Below, piece by piece: positions 40,601-50,900 of a DNA stretch of 64,000 nucleotides (positions within the stretch are counted from its first letter, which is position 1; every line of letters begins with the position of its first letter). This DNA comes from Protonemura montana. Lineage: Eukaryota > Arthropoda > Insecta > Plecoptera > Nemouridae. The stretch spans positions 7,320,418 through 7,384,417 of the forward strand of contig OX387605.1 in the NCBI GenBank assembly GCA_947568835.1, written 5' to 3'. The notes beneath the pieces were generated by a model. That model was not told the DNA's origin. It ran no database searches and saw only the letters and a list, made by a program, of their open reading frames with translations. The translations under genes were made by a program, and so were the position numbers.

Positions 40601-41994
40601 GCAAAAGTATATAATAAAGAAAGGGGCGATTTATTGATAATTCATTGACTTTTAAGATCTCTGTCGCGTGCTGGCAAGCAATTACGAGCGAATGTTGTGG
40701 ATGATTCTGAATAATTTAATTAGAAGTGTCAGTCGTAATAAACTACTTGTTGGTCTTCGAGGTTGCGTGTGTTGTATTGTGGATTTATTGGAATAATAGC
40801 GATGTGGGTGATGACACTGCGGTGTGGTACAGGTGACGGGAAGCATTTTATTTGCATGAAATATAAAGGGGCATTGATCGAAATACGAATAATTTATTAT
40901 CAAAATGTATTCACGGAAGATAGCGTAGGTATAGGCAAAACGCCATGTGTAGGAAACCTTAGTCGTGATTCAGGATTGTCGCGAGAATGGGGAGCGCTCT
41001 GAAAATGTCTACAGCAGTTTTGCTAATTTATATTCGTAACACGTAAAATATTTCAGAATTTTTATTTACTTGGTTTTTGTGAGTATTCTCAATATATTTT
41101 ATACGACCAATGGAGTTGAAAACGCTAGCTATATATGTCTGTGTGCAGAAGGCCAATTTGCATGACATATTTTATGCTGGTGTAATCTTCATTCATCATC
41201 TGAAAAGGTTGGGAGAATGGGGAGGTCTCATCCAACTCCCACAATCCCCTCACCCTTGTACTCTTATCAGTGTGTATTTTTTGGAAGGGTCCTTTACATA
41301 CTAAATTAATTATTCACAACAAAGTAAAGAATATCCTTTACTTTTAATTAAATTGTAGAAATGGAGACTTAGTCAGTCAAAGATTTTAACAAACTTAAAT
41401 TAAAAAATCTTGTTCATAAGACACAAAGTTCAACTGTAACTGTCCGAGGTAAAAGCTCTCATTTAACAACTTTCAGTTTCATGTGACTCTGGGAAGCGTC
41501 CTTTTGAGAAATTCTAGCCGATAAGCTTCTTCCACGCCTAGGTATATATCTCCTCCAGTACGCATTTAAAACAGAATATTTAATTCCCGCACTCAAATAA
41601 GATTAAAAATGCATGCACTTCTAAAATTAACTTTTTTCACTCGACTAAACACGACAAAAACTAGTAATAAAACATCCAAAAGGTAAATAAAGAGCAACCC
41701 TACCTGTCGCCTGGAGCACTCTTTCGTCCGGTGTCCTCTGCCCGGCACACTACTAATCAAAAACAGAACCGGCGACGCCACCAACAGCGACATCACCAAC
41801 AGCGTCGCGACGGTCAGCGACGCCTTATGTACACTCGTGTTGGTCCTAAGCCAGTGACAAGGAACGCAACATAGCCAAGAGCCCGCAGTGGGCACGACGG
41901 CGACGCCGTGGTCAACATGGTGCCCGCCGACGTCGGTCTCCGTCGCGACGCTCGCACTCGTCGTGGCGATCGGAGTCGGTTGGTCTTTGTCCAT
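25628..41994 (-). CDS. Neprilysin-like M13 zinc metallopeptidase, type II membrane protein, 14 exons
   Basis: M13 enzymes are ectopeptidases that cleave short peptides outside the cell. Exons from 5' to 3': 41994-41704, 34469-34229, 33347-33246, 32401-32178, 30914-30801, 30690-30559, 30327-30232, 30107-29983, 29060-28874, 28216-28040, 27215-27112, 26484-25995, 25884-25808, 25727-25628. Phases agree throughout; 2,460 nt give 819 residues, a usual size for the family. The ATG at 41994 has a good context (A at -3, G at +4). Exon 1 gives about 57 cytoplasmic residues and one membrane helix (LTVATLLVMSLLVASPVLFLI). Landmarks are DPCKDFYAFACGGW (exon 2), VNAFYE (substrate binding), the zinc motif HEILH, ENMAD supplying the third ligand, FHTPYPERVNG with the conserved His and Arg, and the C-terminal KCSIW. 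All catalytic residues are present, so it should be active. The neprilysin, ECE and other M13 subfamilies cannot be separated here. Confidence 0.93.
33195..33219 (+). repeat. TTTTC microsatellite
   Basis: CTTTT units in tandem merging into a T run, in the M13 intron between 32401 and 33246. Confidence 0.8.
37222..37515 (-). CDS. Candidate small secreted protein exon inside the first M13 intron
   Basis: An acceptor-like CAG at 37516 is followed by 97 codons to a TAA. The frame starts TNLAKPH and then has a strongly hydrophobic LGIVVVILLVCMGHLSS, like a signal peptide. It continues with a short region containing one Cys (QNLCPEAVQRL) and a very basic end (RSASRRRSFRRLAAKNRHV). No ATG precedes the hydrophobic stretch in the exon, so an upstream coding exon would be needed. 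It resembles a peptide-hormone precursor only in general form. Not recognised. Confidence 0.3.
   Translation of the reverse strand, partial: TNLAKPHLGIVVVILLVCMGHLSSTHPPQNLCPEAVQRLTVLSHARALKFNQPINLYQNSISRHYWPYLHRVRTADTSRSASRRRSFRRLAAKNRHV
37884..38325 (-). mobile_element. Short interspersed element, copy A, with 5S rRNA-derived head
   Basis: Read on the minus strand, the element starts with a 5S rRNA-like head (38311-38226). The body follows, with a conserved GGGACGTTAAGCCGATGG segment, and then a 3' end reading CAGTGCGTCGTTGAACACC with an AAC/AAT-rich tail. Parts of the body and 3' end recur at 48160-48453, 55745-55885 and, on the other strand, 59270-59425, which shows an interspersed family. 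A 5S-type internal RNA polymerase III promoter would make it a 5S-headed (SINE3-like) retroposon. No target-site duplication was found around this copy. Confidence 0.75.
38226..38311 (-). ncRNA. 5S rRNA-derived sequence (head of the SINE; not an intact 5S gene)
   Basis: The minus strand reads CGGTTCTCGTGAGATCACCG, AAGTTAAGCAACAC and GGGTGGGTGACCG in the order and spacing of 5S rRNA. These correspond to the box A region and box C of the internal promoter. The 5' and 3' ends of a true 5S molecule are missing or diverged, so this is a promoter-bearing fragment rather than a functional rRNA gene. Confidence 0.75.
40289..40610 (-). other. Open frame of unknown nature in the first M13 intron
   Basis: About 107 codons are open on the minus strand without an early ATG (HFIWILNRVQELGDYAFGET, KSLCKEHASSEADQRFTVD) and end at a TAG. 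Codon use looks protein-like, but there is no recognisable domain. It could be an exon of a nested gene or a transposon remnant. Confidence 0.2.
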
Positions 41995-44844
41995 GATGCT
42001 GGTCCACGAGGGGGCCGACCACGAGTGAGTGGCGACCGAAGGACAACACCGTGCGCGCCGCCGGAGCATTGATCCACTTGTGCGCAAGCGTTGCCGGCGG
42101 CGGCGGCGTCGTCGTCGCCGTCATCGGCGTCGCGACGCTGTTTTGTGGACTTAGCTGGTTGATAGAGGGAAGAAGTATTAACGGAGGGCTCGTGGAGGGT
42201 TCGTCGACGGATTCGGACGTTATCCTGGCGTTTTTTTTTTGCAATGACAAAACAAGTTGTCTCAAAACATAGAATGATGGCTTTCTTAATGATGTCAGTC
42301 ACGGAAATACTGTTTCGTTTCAATAAAATGTGTACTGCTTTTTTTGCATTCCAGTTTCCCTTGTTTTTTATTTTGTTTTTTTTAACTTCCAGAGTGACAT
42401 TTTCGAAGTGTAGTCGTGGATGCCTGGTGCGGGGATATTCACGGGTTGTTGCCTGGGTTTCGCATAGTTCTGACGACGTCTCTCCAGAGAGAGGCGATGT
42501 TACATACGAACACCTACGACCACTAAAAGGGGAATTTCTCCACAGAGAATGCGCTCACCGAATTCTCGCTCCCGGCTATATGGATAAAGGCACTACATCA
42601 ACATTTAGCCTCCACCTTTTATTGTATTCTTAGACAAGAATCGCCAAGTGGTTCAAGTTACTCACGGCGTTTTAAGTGTCCATACGGTAAGGATGGAATT
42701 CTCTTCAGCGGGAAAAATAACGTCAGATGTAAAATGTGGATTTTATCAGAATACGACGTGATATTTATTTTTACATTAGTCTGCTAAGTTAATAGGTACA
42801 TTTCTCATGATTTTGATAATAAGAATACAACAGACACCTATACATCTCTACAATTGTTTGGATATATTTGGATATATATTTATATATTATATATTTTCTG
42901 TCTATATAATATGCTAATCATGTTTTATAAGACATTTTCTTGTTTTAAGAACATTTTCAGTTAATCAAGTATTTATATGTTTTAATATATATATATACTT
43001 TATAGTACACCGGTAATCCACCAAAAATACTACCTGAGCGAAAAATCTCTTGACCTCCAGTCCTGCTGATCAAAAATCCGAAGGAACTCCTCTGTGCTTC
43101 AGTGAGAATCCAAAAAACCAAGTTTCCTTTATAACGTTTTGGCCCCCTCTAATTTTCAAAAAGGTCTGTAGAGTGCATGTTTACGTCCAGCATAAATGGC
43201 AACTTTACATCAAACTATAAAAAGTGTTAAGTTAGGTGAAATATATTGTGTGTAATGTTATAGATCATATATTGATTATAGGTATTACTATACGTTCATA
43301 GTTATAAGCTTTCCAAATTGTTACTGTTCTATTTATTCGAGCGCTAAAAGCTAATGCATTTCATGTACATGAATAAGTAGATACAACGTGTTATAGCTCC
43401 GAACTAAAGCTGCTATGATAAACGCAAAGTTTCATACAGTTTCAAAAATACTGCACACAAAATGCCACTGCCTTTGTGTGTCACGTCAGCCAATTTGACC
43501 ACGTCGTGTAAAAATTACGGTCATTTTCAAAAATTAAAAAACCGTTGAAAATGCATTCTCAGAGAGCAAAATTAATGAGTTGTCTTTTCCCGCCCCCAAT
43601 CCACCCTTCCAATATATACAGTTTGGATCTTGACTTTTGCCTGTGCAGTTATGCTCATAAGGGGAGATACTTAAAAAGAGCATTAATGAAGAGTAGTAAT
43701 GTATTAGAACCATTGATCGAAGTTTTTCTTTGTGTACTACAGCTAATTATATAAATGTTGTAGAAGGGCATTCTTTAGCCACTTAGTAGAGCTACTGTTT
43801 TCGATATAGGCAATGCAAGTGGATCTTGCCACTTTTTAATCGGCTAGCAGAAAATTTGATACATTTAAGTGTATTAGTATTATTCACTGAAAGCCGTCAA
43901 ACACTTCCAAAAAATGTAAGCTAGCATGTCATAAAACTTCGTGCGTACAGTGATTTAGGGTGCTTAATGATTGCATTCGTTTCTCAATAGAGTGTGGGTT
44001 TTGGAAAGTCAGACTCAGAGACAGACTAAAATTATTGTGGTTTTCTTTATTTTTGGGATTGAGGATTATATCTGTGGATGACTTAATTCGGCATCCTCGT
44101 GAGAGTTACGATGTCGTCCGTCCAATCAATAATAAAATCGGCTTAAGATCAACATGACGGCGGGTAAATTACGTAAAAAGTCAAACTTCGAGCTCACACA
44201 AAACATTTTTTTTTATTCTGCTTGTAAAAAAATATAATAAGCAATTAGAAGCAAGCTTTTTTTTTTTGGCGTGTGATAATTTACAATATTCGCGGAGAAG
44301 ATACGTGCCACTGTGCGCTGTAAGGTTGCGAGGGAATAGTGTGATAATTCTTGGTGCTGCGCTTGGTGCTTCAAAAGCATATACAATTTTCCTAGCAATT
44401 AACAATAACGCTAATTTGTAGCAGTTTAACCCTGTTTTTATGACGAATGAAATATCGGGTATAATTATAATATTATTAAATATTATACGATTAACAAGTT
44501 ATTAGTTATAATTTGTATTTTAACACGAATAGAACTGCATGGGTAATAAATAAATGTGTTTGCAATTGAGTTAATCAGTTTTCTGTGTGCTAAGTAGCAA
44601 CTTTCGGAGCGTGGCTGATCGGCTCATCATTGGAAAATATCGAAATCTCGTAAGGAACCTCTCGGTAAGATTCTAGTCTTTACAGATGAAGATGATTCTG
44701 GGGTTTAAAAAAAACATTGTCAAACGTTTTAGATAAAGAGAACAACATCTTGATATTGATTGAAATATTTAAAATGTTCGATACATAGCGATCTTACAAC
44801 ATATTACTATGGTCTTAAACGTCATTTACTATTTTCTTGATACA
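41995..44844. other. Intergenic region between PC2 3' end and M13 start
   Basis: The minus-strand frame stays open upstream of the chosen M13 ATG to about 42087, so a longer N terminus cannot be excluded. Otherwise AT-rich with no supported gene. Confidence 0.5.
42985..42999 (+). repeat. AT dinucleotide microsatellite
   Basis: A short TA/AT run in the very AT-rich spacer between M13 and PC2; similar AT-rich sequence lies at 42868-42900. Confidence 0.7.
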
Positions 44845-44850
44845 TTTAAT
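44845..44850 (-). terminator. Possible polyadenylation signal (ATTAAA) for PC2
   Basis: The variant hexamer ATTAAA lies about 120 nt downstream of the PC2 stop. No AATAAA is closer. Tentative. Confidence 0.25.
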
Positions 44851-44968
44851 AGTAAATAGCAATCCCAAAAAATGTCTGCCAATATATCTTAATAGAATTG
44901 GAGCTAAAGGTAAGTAGATGTTGCGAAAAGAAATTAGGATTGGCTTGTCGTGGTTCGGGGCTGGTGTC

Positions 44969-47900
44969 CTATATCTTGTTCCTGTCTTCGTGGGCCTTCT
45001 TGACTATCGCCAGCTTGGAGTGGGGGTCAGGAGCGTTGAGTCCCGTGTACGGCGCGTCCCGAGTCCCGTGAAGCATCAAAGTCCACTCCTTGATGAAACC
45101 TGACTGCGGCGTCTTGGAGTTGAAGCTTGCCTGGATGACACAGAAACACAACCATGAAGAAGACGTTCGCAACACTCTTATCGTGGTGTCTCCTTGAGTG
45201 CAATGATATTTTCCTTTCGATGTCAGCTGAAAGGGTATAACTTCACTTTTCTTACTCGAACAAAAGTCAAAGTGTTGCGTGTTTAAGGAAATAATCAGTG
45301 TAATAACCAATTTCACGCCGTGCAATGAAGAAGTGTGAAATGTAACTAGTGAACTCACGAACTGAGGGTCCCCGAGAAGCAAAGTCGCACGAACAACTTA
45401 ATCGAAGCGCATTCAGCGCAAATTCGAAGAAATTTCAATTCCATCTGCCATAGAAATTCATAAACGAGCGATTCTGCGTGGTGATTACCAAGTTTATCGC
45501 AGCTCCCTTTTTTCCTTGCCTAATTGCGATTTGAATTACATCGGTTCCCCCCATCTGCACATGGCATTAATCGCGAACGCGCGTCACAATTGAAAACAAT
45601 AGAGTTGGCATGCCATAACGACGCCGACGCCGACGCCGAAGCTGGAGGTAACGTGCCAAACTTATGACTCCAATCACAGATAACGAGCGTCGGTTTCCGG
45701 TTTTCGGGACTACGCGAGCAGTCGCCTTGGAGTTGACGAAGGCGCCGCCATCGTGACGCACTGTTCCGTGTAACGACGCCCAAAAAGCCTCTTTTATTTA
45801 AAAATAAAAGAAAGAAATGAAAGTTCATACTTAAATAAGTTTGCCTTATTTGCATAATAATAAGAGCGAAAATGAAATTAACATAGAAAATTGCATAGAA
45901 GAGCATTAAGCACGCGTGTTGATAGCGCATATCTAGGAAAGCAATCTTTCATAGATTAGCCTATGAAAATGTATGGGGCAGGCACACGTGCAGTGCATCA
46001 TTGAAACTTTGCTAGCCTTGTACGGGATCGCCGAAATGCTATATACCTGAAATATTATCACCTTCCCGGGTCTTTTGTTTGATCGTCGAAGGGTTGCGTT
46101 CAAATAGAGCCAGCTGAGAGCCTGAGTATAACTTCAGAGGATTATAATGTATCTTAGACCCCCCCAAGTTGTCTCAGCGTCTTGCAGACTTAGTTTCACT
46201 CTGCATGTTTAATTAGAACATTGCATTTGCTAAGCCGCAGAATCAAGCAACGACAATCCCATCCTTATTAGACTAGCTGCTGTGTCTTGTAGCGAAAATA
46301 AGTAATTGGGACATCCTGATTTCTGATTAAATATTCTTGGTGCATCTGATATTAAGCAACTTTCTTAGCCGAGTTTCTAGATAAATGCATCGACCCTTGA
46401 ATACGAAATGTGATGTTTGCATTTCTTCGGTAGAAATGTCTAGCGGTAATATACACTCTTTTCTTGATCTAGATCTCAAATATGCACGTGGCTGGGTTCA
46501 AGTCTGACTCGCATTCGCCGAACATCACGAATCTAACTCATTCGTCTTTCAGATAAGAAAGCTCGGATATCGACAAAAGTCTTACGAACAATCAAAATGC
46601 TATTTCTGTATTCTGATAGAGCAAGCGTACGCTTTCCAAGGTTCTTGGAAAATAAACAGAATGTGACATTTTTCAATCTTTTATAAATTACAGTGAACCT
46701 ATCTTCCGGGCATACTTTTAACTTTAACGATATTGTTATTAAAATATCTCCAGTTTTAATTCAGGAAAAATATTGTACAATTTTAACGATAAAATGTGTA
46801 TCGTTTAAATGCTCCAAATATTTGTAGAGGTCGTTGCGAACATTCGTTCAATACACCCACAGTGCAAGATAATTCGGCAAAATCTTCCCAACCATTCGCT
46901 TTACTTCAAGTGTCCTCCAGCCATGACCAAAGTTACAGATGTTCTAGCCTTTGGAGACTCCAGTTCTCCTACCAGTGACACATTTCACATCCATGCATGC
47001 ATGTCTGAACTACACACTTGCCGTAAGCCGACACCAAACGCAATTCTGACATCGAACACCGGCTCTAGTCCAGTGGAGGACAGGGTCATCTTCATAAGAT
47101 AGGTACACAATATGATCCCCACAATGTAATTTAAATTAATCACAATGTCAATTAACCATTTAAATCAATGGTTACTAGACGAAACCAATTAAATTTCCTG
47201 CTAACTGAACAATTGTTAAATCTCAAGGTCAACCTGGCTCCTCCACTGCCATTCTACGCTGGGATCAAAGTGTATTGTTCAGTTCGACGCAACAACTGGG
47301 GCAGGTATGTGACTGGCACGTTATACACAAAGAGAAATGAATAACGGATGCACCCTTTGGATAGCAGTAACATGATGCAAACCTAACTGTGCAATTAAAC
47401 GATTTTGGTATTCGCCCTCATGTCACATTGAAATTCGTTCACATTCAATCCATTAATTCGCAATGTTATTGGGGTTATCACATTCAACATTCCAAGCATT
47501 TGCTAAAACAATTGACTAAATTTACGTTAGAAACAAAATCTAACCTATTTTTACCGGATTCAAAACTTCATTGAGCCAGGGTTGGGGTTTTCAGATGTGG
47601 TTTAATTCTTACGTGGATTTGTCGACCAGTGGTATAGTATTCAGTATAATTGAAAATAATATTTCAACGGTTTTACATCGATTCTACATTAGCTTACTAT
47701 TAAATTGCGGATGACAATGGACATGCACCGCCCTGCTTTTAATTCTCGCTCAACGAAACAAGCTCGACATGCTAATACCAGCCAAAACACTACCGTGCGC
47801 CACTGTCCCTGTCAAGCGATCTCCAAAACATGTCTCACCTCTAGCAGCCAGGTCCCTTGAGGATACTCGCCCCAAGTATGCGTGGTCATGAACGGCCATT

Positions 47901-50900
47901 TGGTGAAGCCGTCTCTGAAGTCGTCGTCGTTGACTCTTCGGCTGAGGATCATGGACCGCGTCCCCATGGGTGAGGTGAGGAACAACTCGACGTCTCCGCG
48001 TCGCGACGCGTTCAGGGTGATCACGGCCTGGACGTGTTCCAGATAGGAGACTGCAGTTTCTCCCCCCTTACAAGCGTTCGTCTTGATCTTGAGTAGCACC
48101 GACCGCTCGCCGGGGATCTCTCTGTGAATAGGGCAATCAGGGTGGCGAGGTGAGACGGAGGTTGATTCATTGATTTGTTGTGATTAACGACGCACAGTAT
48201 TGACAACAGGCACTGGTATAATGGCGTCGGTGAATGAGAGGGGGCAAATGAAGAAGTAAACCTAGTCTATTAAGAAGGACCGGAAACTCGGTGCCGGCTG
48301 GTAACCTTCTCATGTCGAAGAGCACTAGGACAGCTTAATGTCGCTTTCAAAGAATTTTGCCGAACAGCAGAATTCTATGCCGTCGAGAGGTTGGTAAAGA
48401 AGGTAAGTGAAGGTATTCCACTAACTGCATTCCTTCCAACATCTCTCATGAACAGGTGAGACGGAAGGGTTGTGTAAGAAATTAATGAGTTTTTAATTGA
48501 GGCGTTGGCACATTTGAAAACAGGTATCGTCAGGCAAAAAGAGTTTTGCAATGTAGGTTTTTGTTTGCAGCTATTGAAATGAAAAAAAATCTAGAACAGT
48601 CCGTCACGTTTCGAACACTAATTGGTGTAACACACTGAACGTTCACAAACTGTGAAAATGCGCTCAATAACTGGAAAAAGCGTATCTTTTAAGGTGAACT
48701 AAGATTTTCCAGCTGTTTTTCTACCGTGAAGATAGTCAATCTGAGATTGGAATAACTGAGATGAATGTTACGAGTGTGGTTGATATTATTATGTTTTTCA
48801 TTTAGAACAAATCTTTTTCGTGGTCCGCGCATGTATCAGGGGGGGAAATCTTGTAAGCCCTTAAGTGGAAAAACAAGAAAAGTTTTGTTAGAAGTATGCA
48901 AATTTATTGTTTCAATTTCGCGAAAAAAAAAGTCTGTGGGAAAATGAAACCCTACAGTACATCGTTTAAATAATCATTCTCTTGGCTTTTTCAAAACAAA
49001 CAGTTTATTATGCGATAGTGCAAGTTTTCATAACATCTCTACAGCAATTTAATACTAAAATAGCACTGCTTTTGATATGTTTAACTTGTGCAAATGTTTT
49101 ACGTGAAAATTTATTGCCAACGACAAAATTGGACCACCTCATGACATCTACATGCAATTCATCATCTTCATGGCTTAAAGCGACATTCTGACAGTTGTCA
49201 TTAAAAAAAGAAAAAAAAAGTATGCGTTTTATTCGCAATGTTTAGTCTTTCCACTTTCCAGTGTTTTATCGCTTTTATATTCAACCGGAACTAGCGTTCA
49301 GTCCTGTGGCGGGAGATGCACCGGAAGTAGATGACATATTAGGAGACCCACGTCACATAGTGGACGTTTTAAAAAACTTCATATCCCCGGCTAAATGGAC
49401 AGAGAATACTGTCCCTTTATCTTACTTTTTGTTTTGTTTCTGGCAATAAAAATGATATATTTTTGTATTTTTATGAACCCATTGTCCAAAGCATATTTTC
49501 CCCTACAGTTTTATGAATAGAAGCGTCCATATTATATGTGAATTGCACTCATCATTTTGATGGGAAAATGTATATCAAATCTTAATGTCACCATTTGATA
49601 TCGTTGATACTGTCAATGTGAGAAGCAAATACACTATTCGAGCGTTTCCACAAATCGTTGCAACTCTAAACTATTTTAAATATATGTCAATAACTTTGTT
49701 CACTAGCTATGAACCAGTTTATGAACCAGTTTCTTGGTGTAGTGTTTAGTGCTGTTTTCTAGTGTTGGCACCAGGTAAGACTAACTCACCTCGCCTCCAG
49801 AACCGGTGTGAGTTAGTTTGGGAGCTTTTGAAATCGACGGTGCTAGCAAACACACTGGTGTTGAGAACTAAGAACTTGTTTTTGCAAGCGAACAGATAGT
49901 CTGGACTTCTTTATCATATGGTGCAAAATTTGTGAAAAGTGCAGAGCTGGCGAGCTGGCTGATCCATTATTTAAAAAAATACACACTGAGTTAGTCACCA
50001 ACATACTAGAAATACACTAAATTAATCACCGAAAAATTAGTAGAATTTGAAACAACATGTTTTGTTGAAGAACCTCACCTTTTAGTTACCATACTGGTAA
50101 GCATTTTACACTCTTTAAGCTTAGCACAATTTCAAGACAATGCTGAAGCTCTCTAAAGAATATAAAGATTAAATGCATTATTCCATGCCTTATCTCACTG
50201 GATCAGCAGAATCTCTACCATAACTTTTTATAGTCGCGCTTTCTCAATCCTACTGGACCAAGTTAAAACAGGGCGTATATAAGAAATCTGATCTTTAAGA
50301 GGTAACTTCAATAACTGAGAGCCCTCGAGTGGAATCTATAGGTCACTATAGAATAAAAATACCATTCAATTCCAGCTTAGTACTATTATGGGCTAATTTT
50401 TAAAGTGCAAAGTGATAAAATGGAATTCCGTTTTATTACCATCTGACATTTCTAACTAATTCTGCTAAAAGCATGCATTACAAAACTTGAACAGAAACCT
50501 CTCAAAGATATTTTCAGTTGTTGTCACTCAGCTTCTACCGCTCACAATGTTTATCACTATCTTTTGAACGAGGATTCGATTTTTTCACCCGTCGAAGTTA
50601 ACAGGCGAGTTCGAAAAAACAGGAAAATGTCGGCTGTCATTCCTGGAACTGTAAGCCTTCAAAACGGGTCGGAAATTTCTCGGCTTGGCAAGCGATTCCA
50701 TGGCTCGGCACATAGTTGATCTTGTGTAAGGGAGAAAAAGGGCTAAAATGATGAATTTTCTATCGGATCTATCTCACTTCACCATGATGAGGATGGTACC
50801 TTGAGTTGAACCGTATCTTCTGTTAATTAGAGAAGTATTGACTTAACGAAGTGAAAATAATTTGGCGCTCACGATTCAAAAACTATTTGAGGAACATCCA

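Larger units (their letters stand above)
34470..41703 (-). other. First intron of the M13 peptidase gene (7.2 kb)
   Basis: Bounded by the donor after exon 1 (CAG then GTAGGG) and the acceptor CCTCAG before exon 2, both phase 0. It contains SINE copy A, a candidate secreted-peptide exon (37222-37515) and an unexplained open frame (40289-40610). The rest shows no gene. Confidence 0.8.

Noticed and set aside
41814..42323. Alternative minus frames over M13 exon 1
   Set aside because: Only one frame gives a membrane helix and joins exon 2 in phase. The others are Arg-rich shadows of GC-rich DNA.
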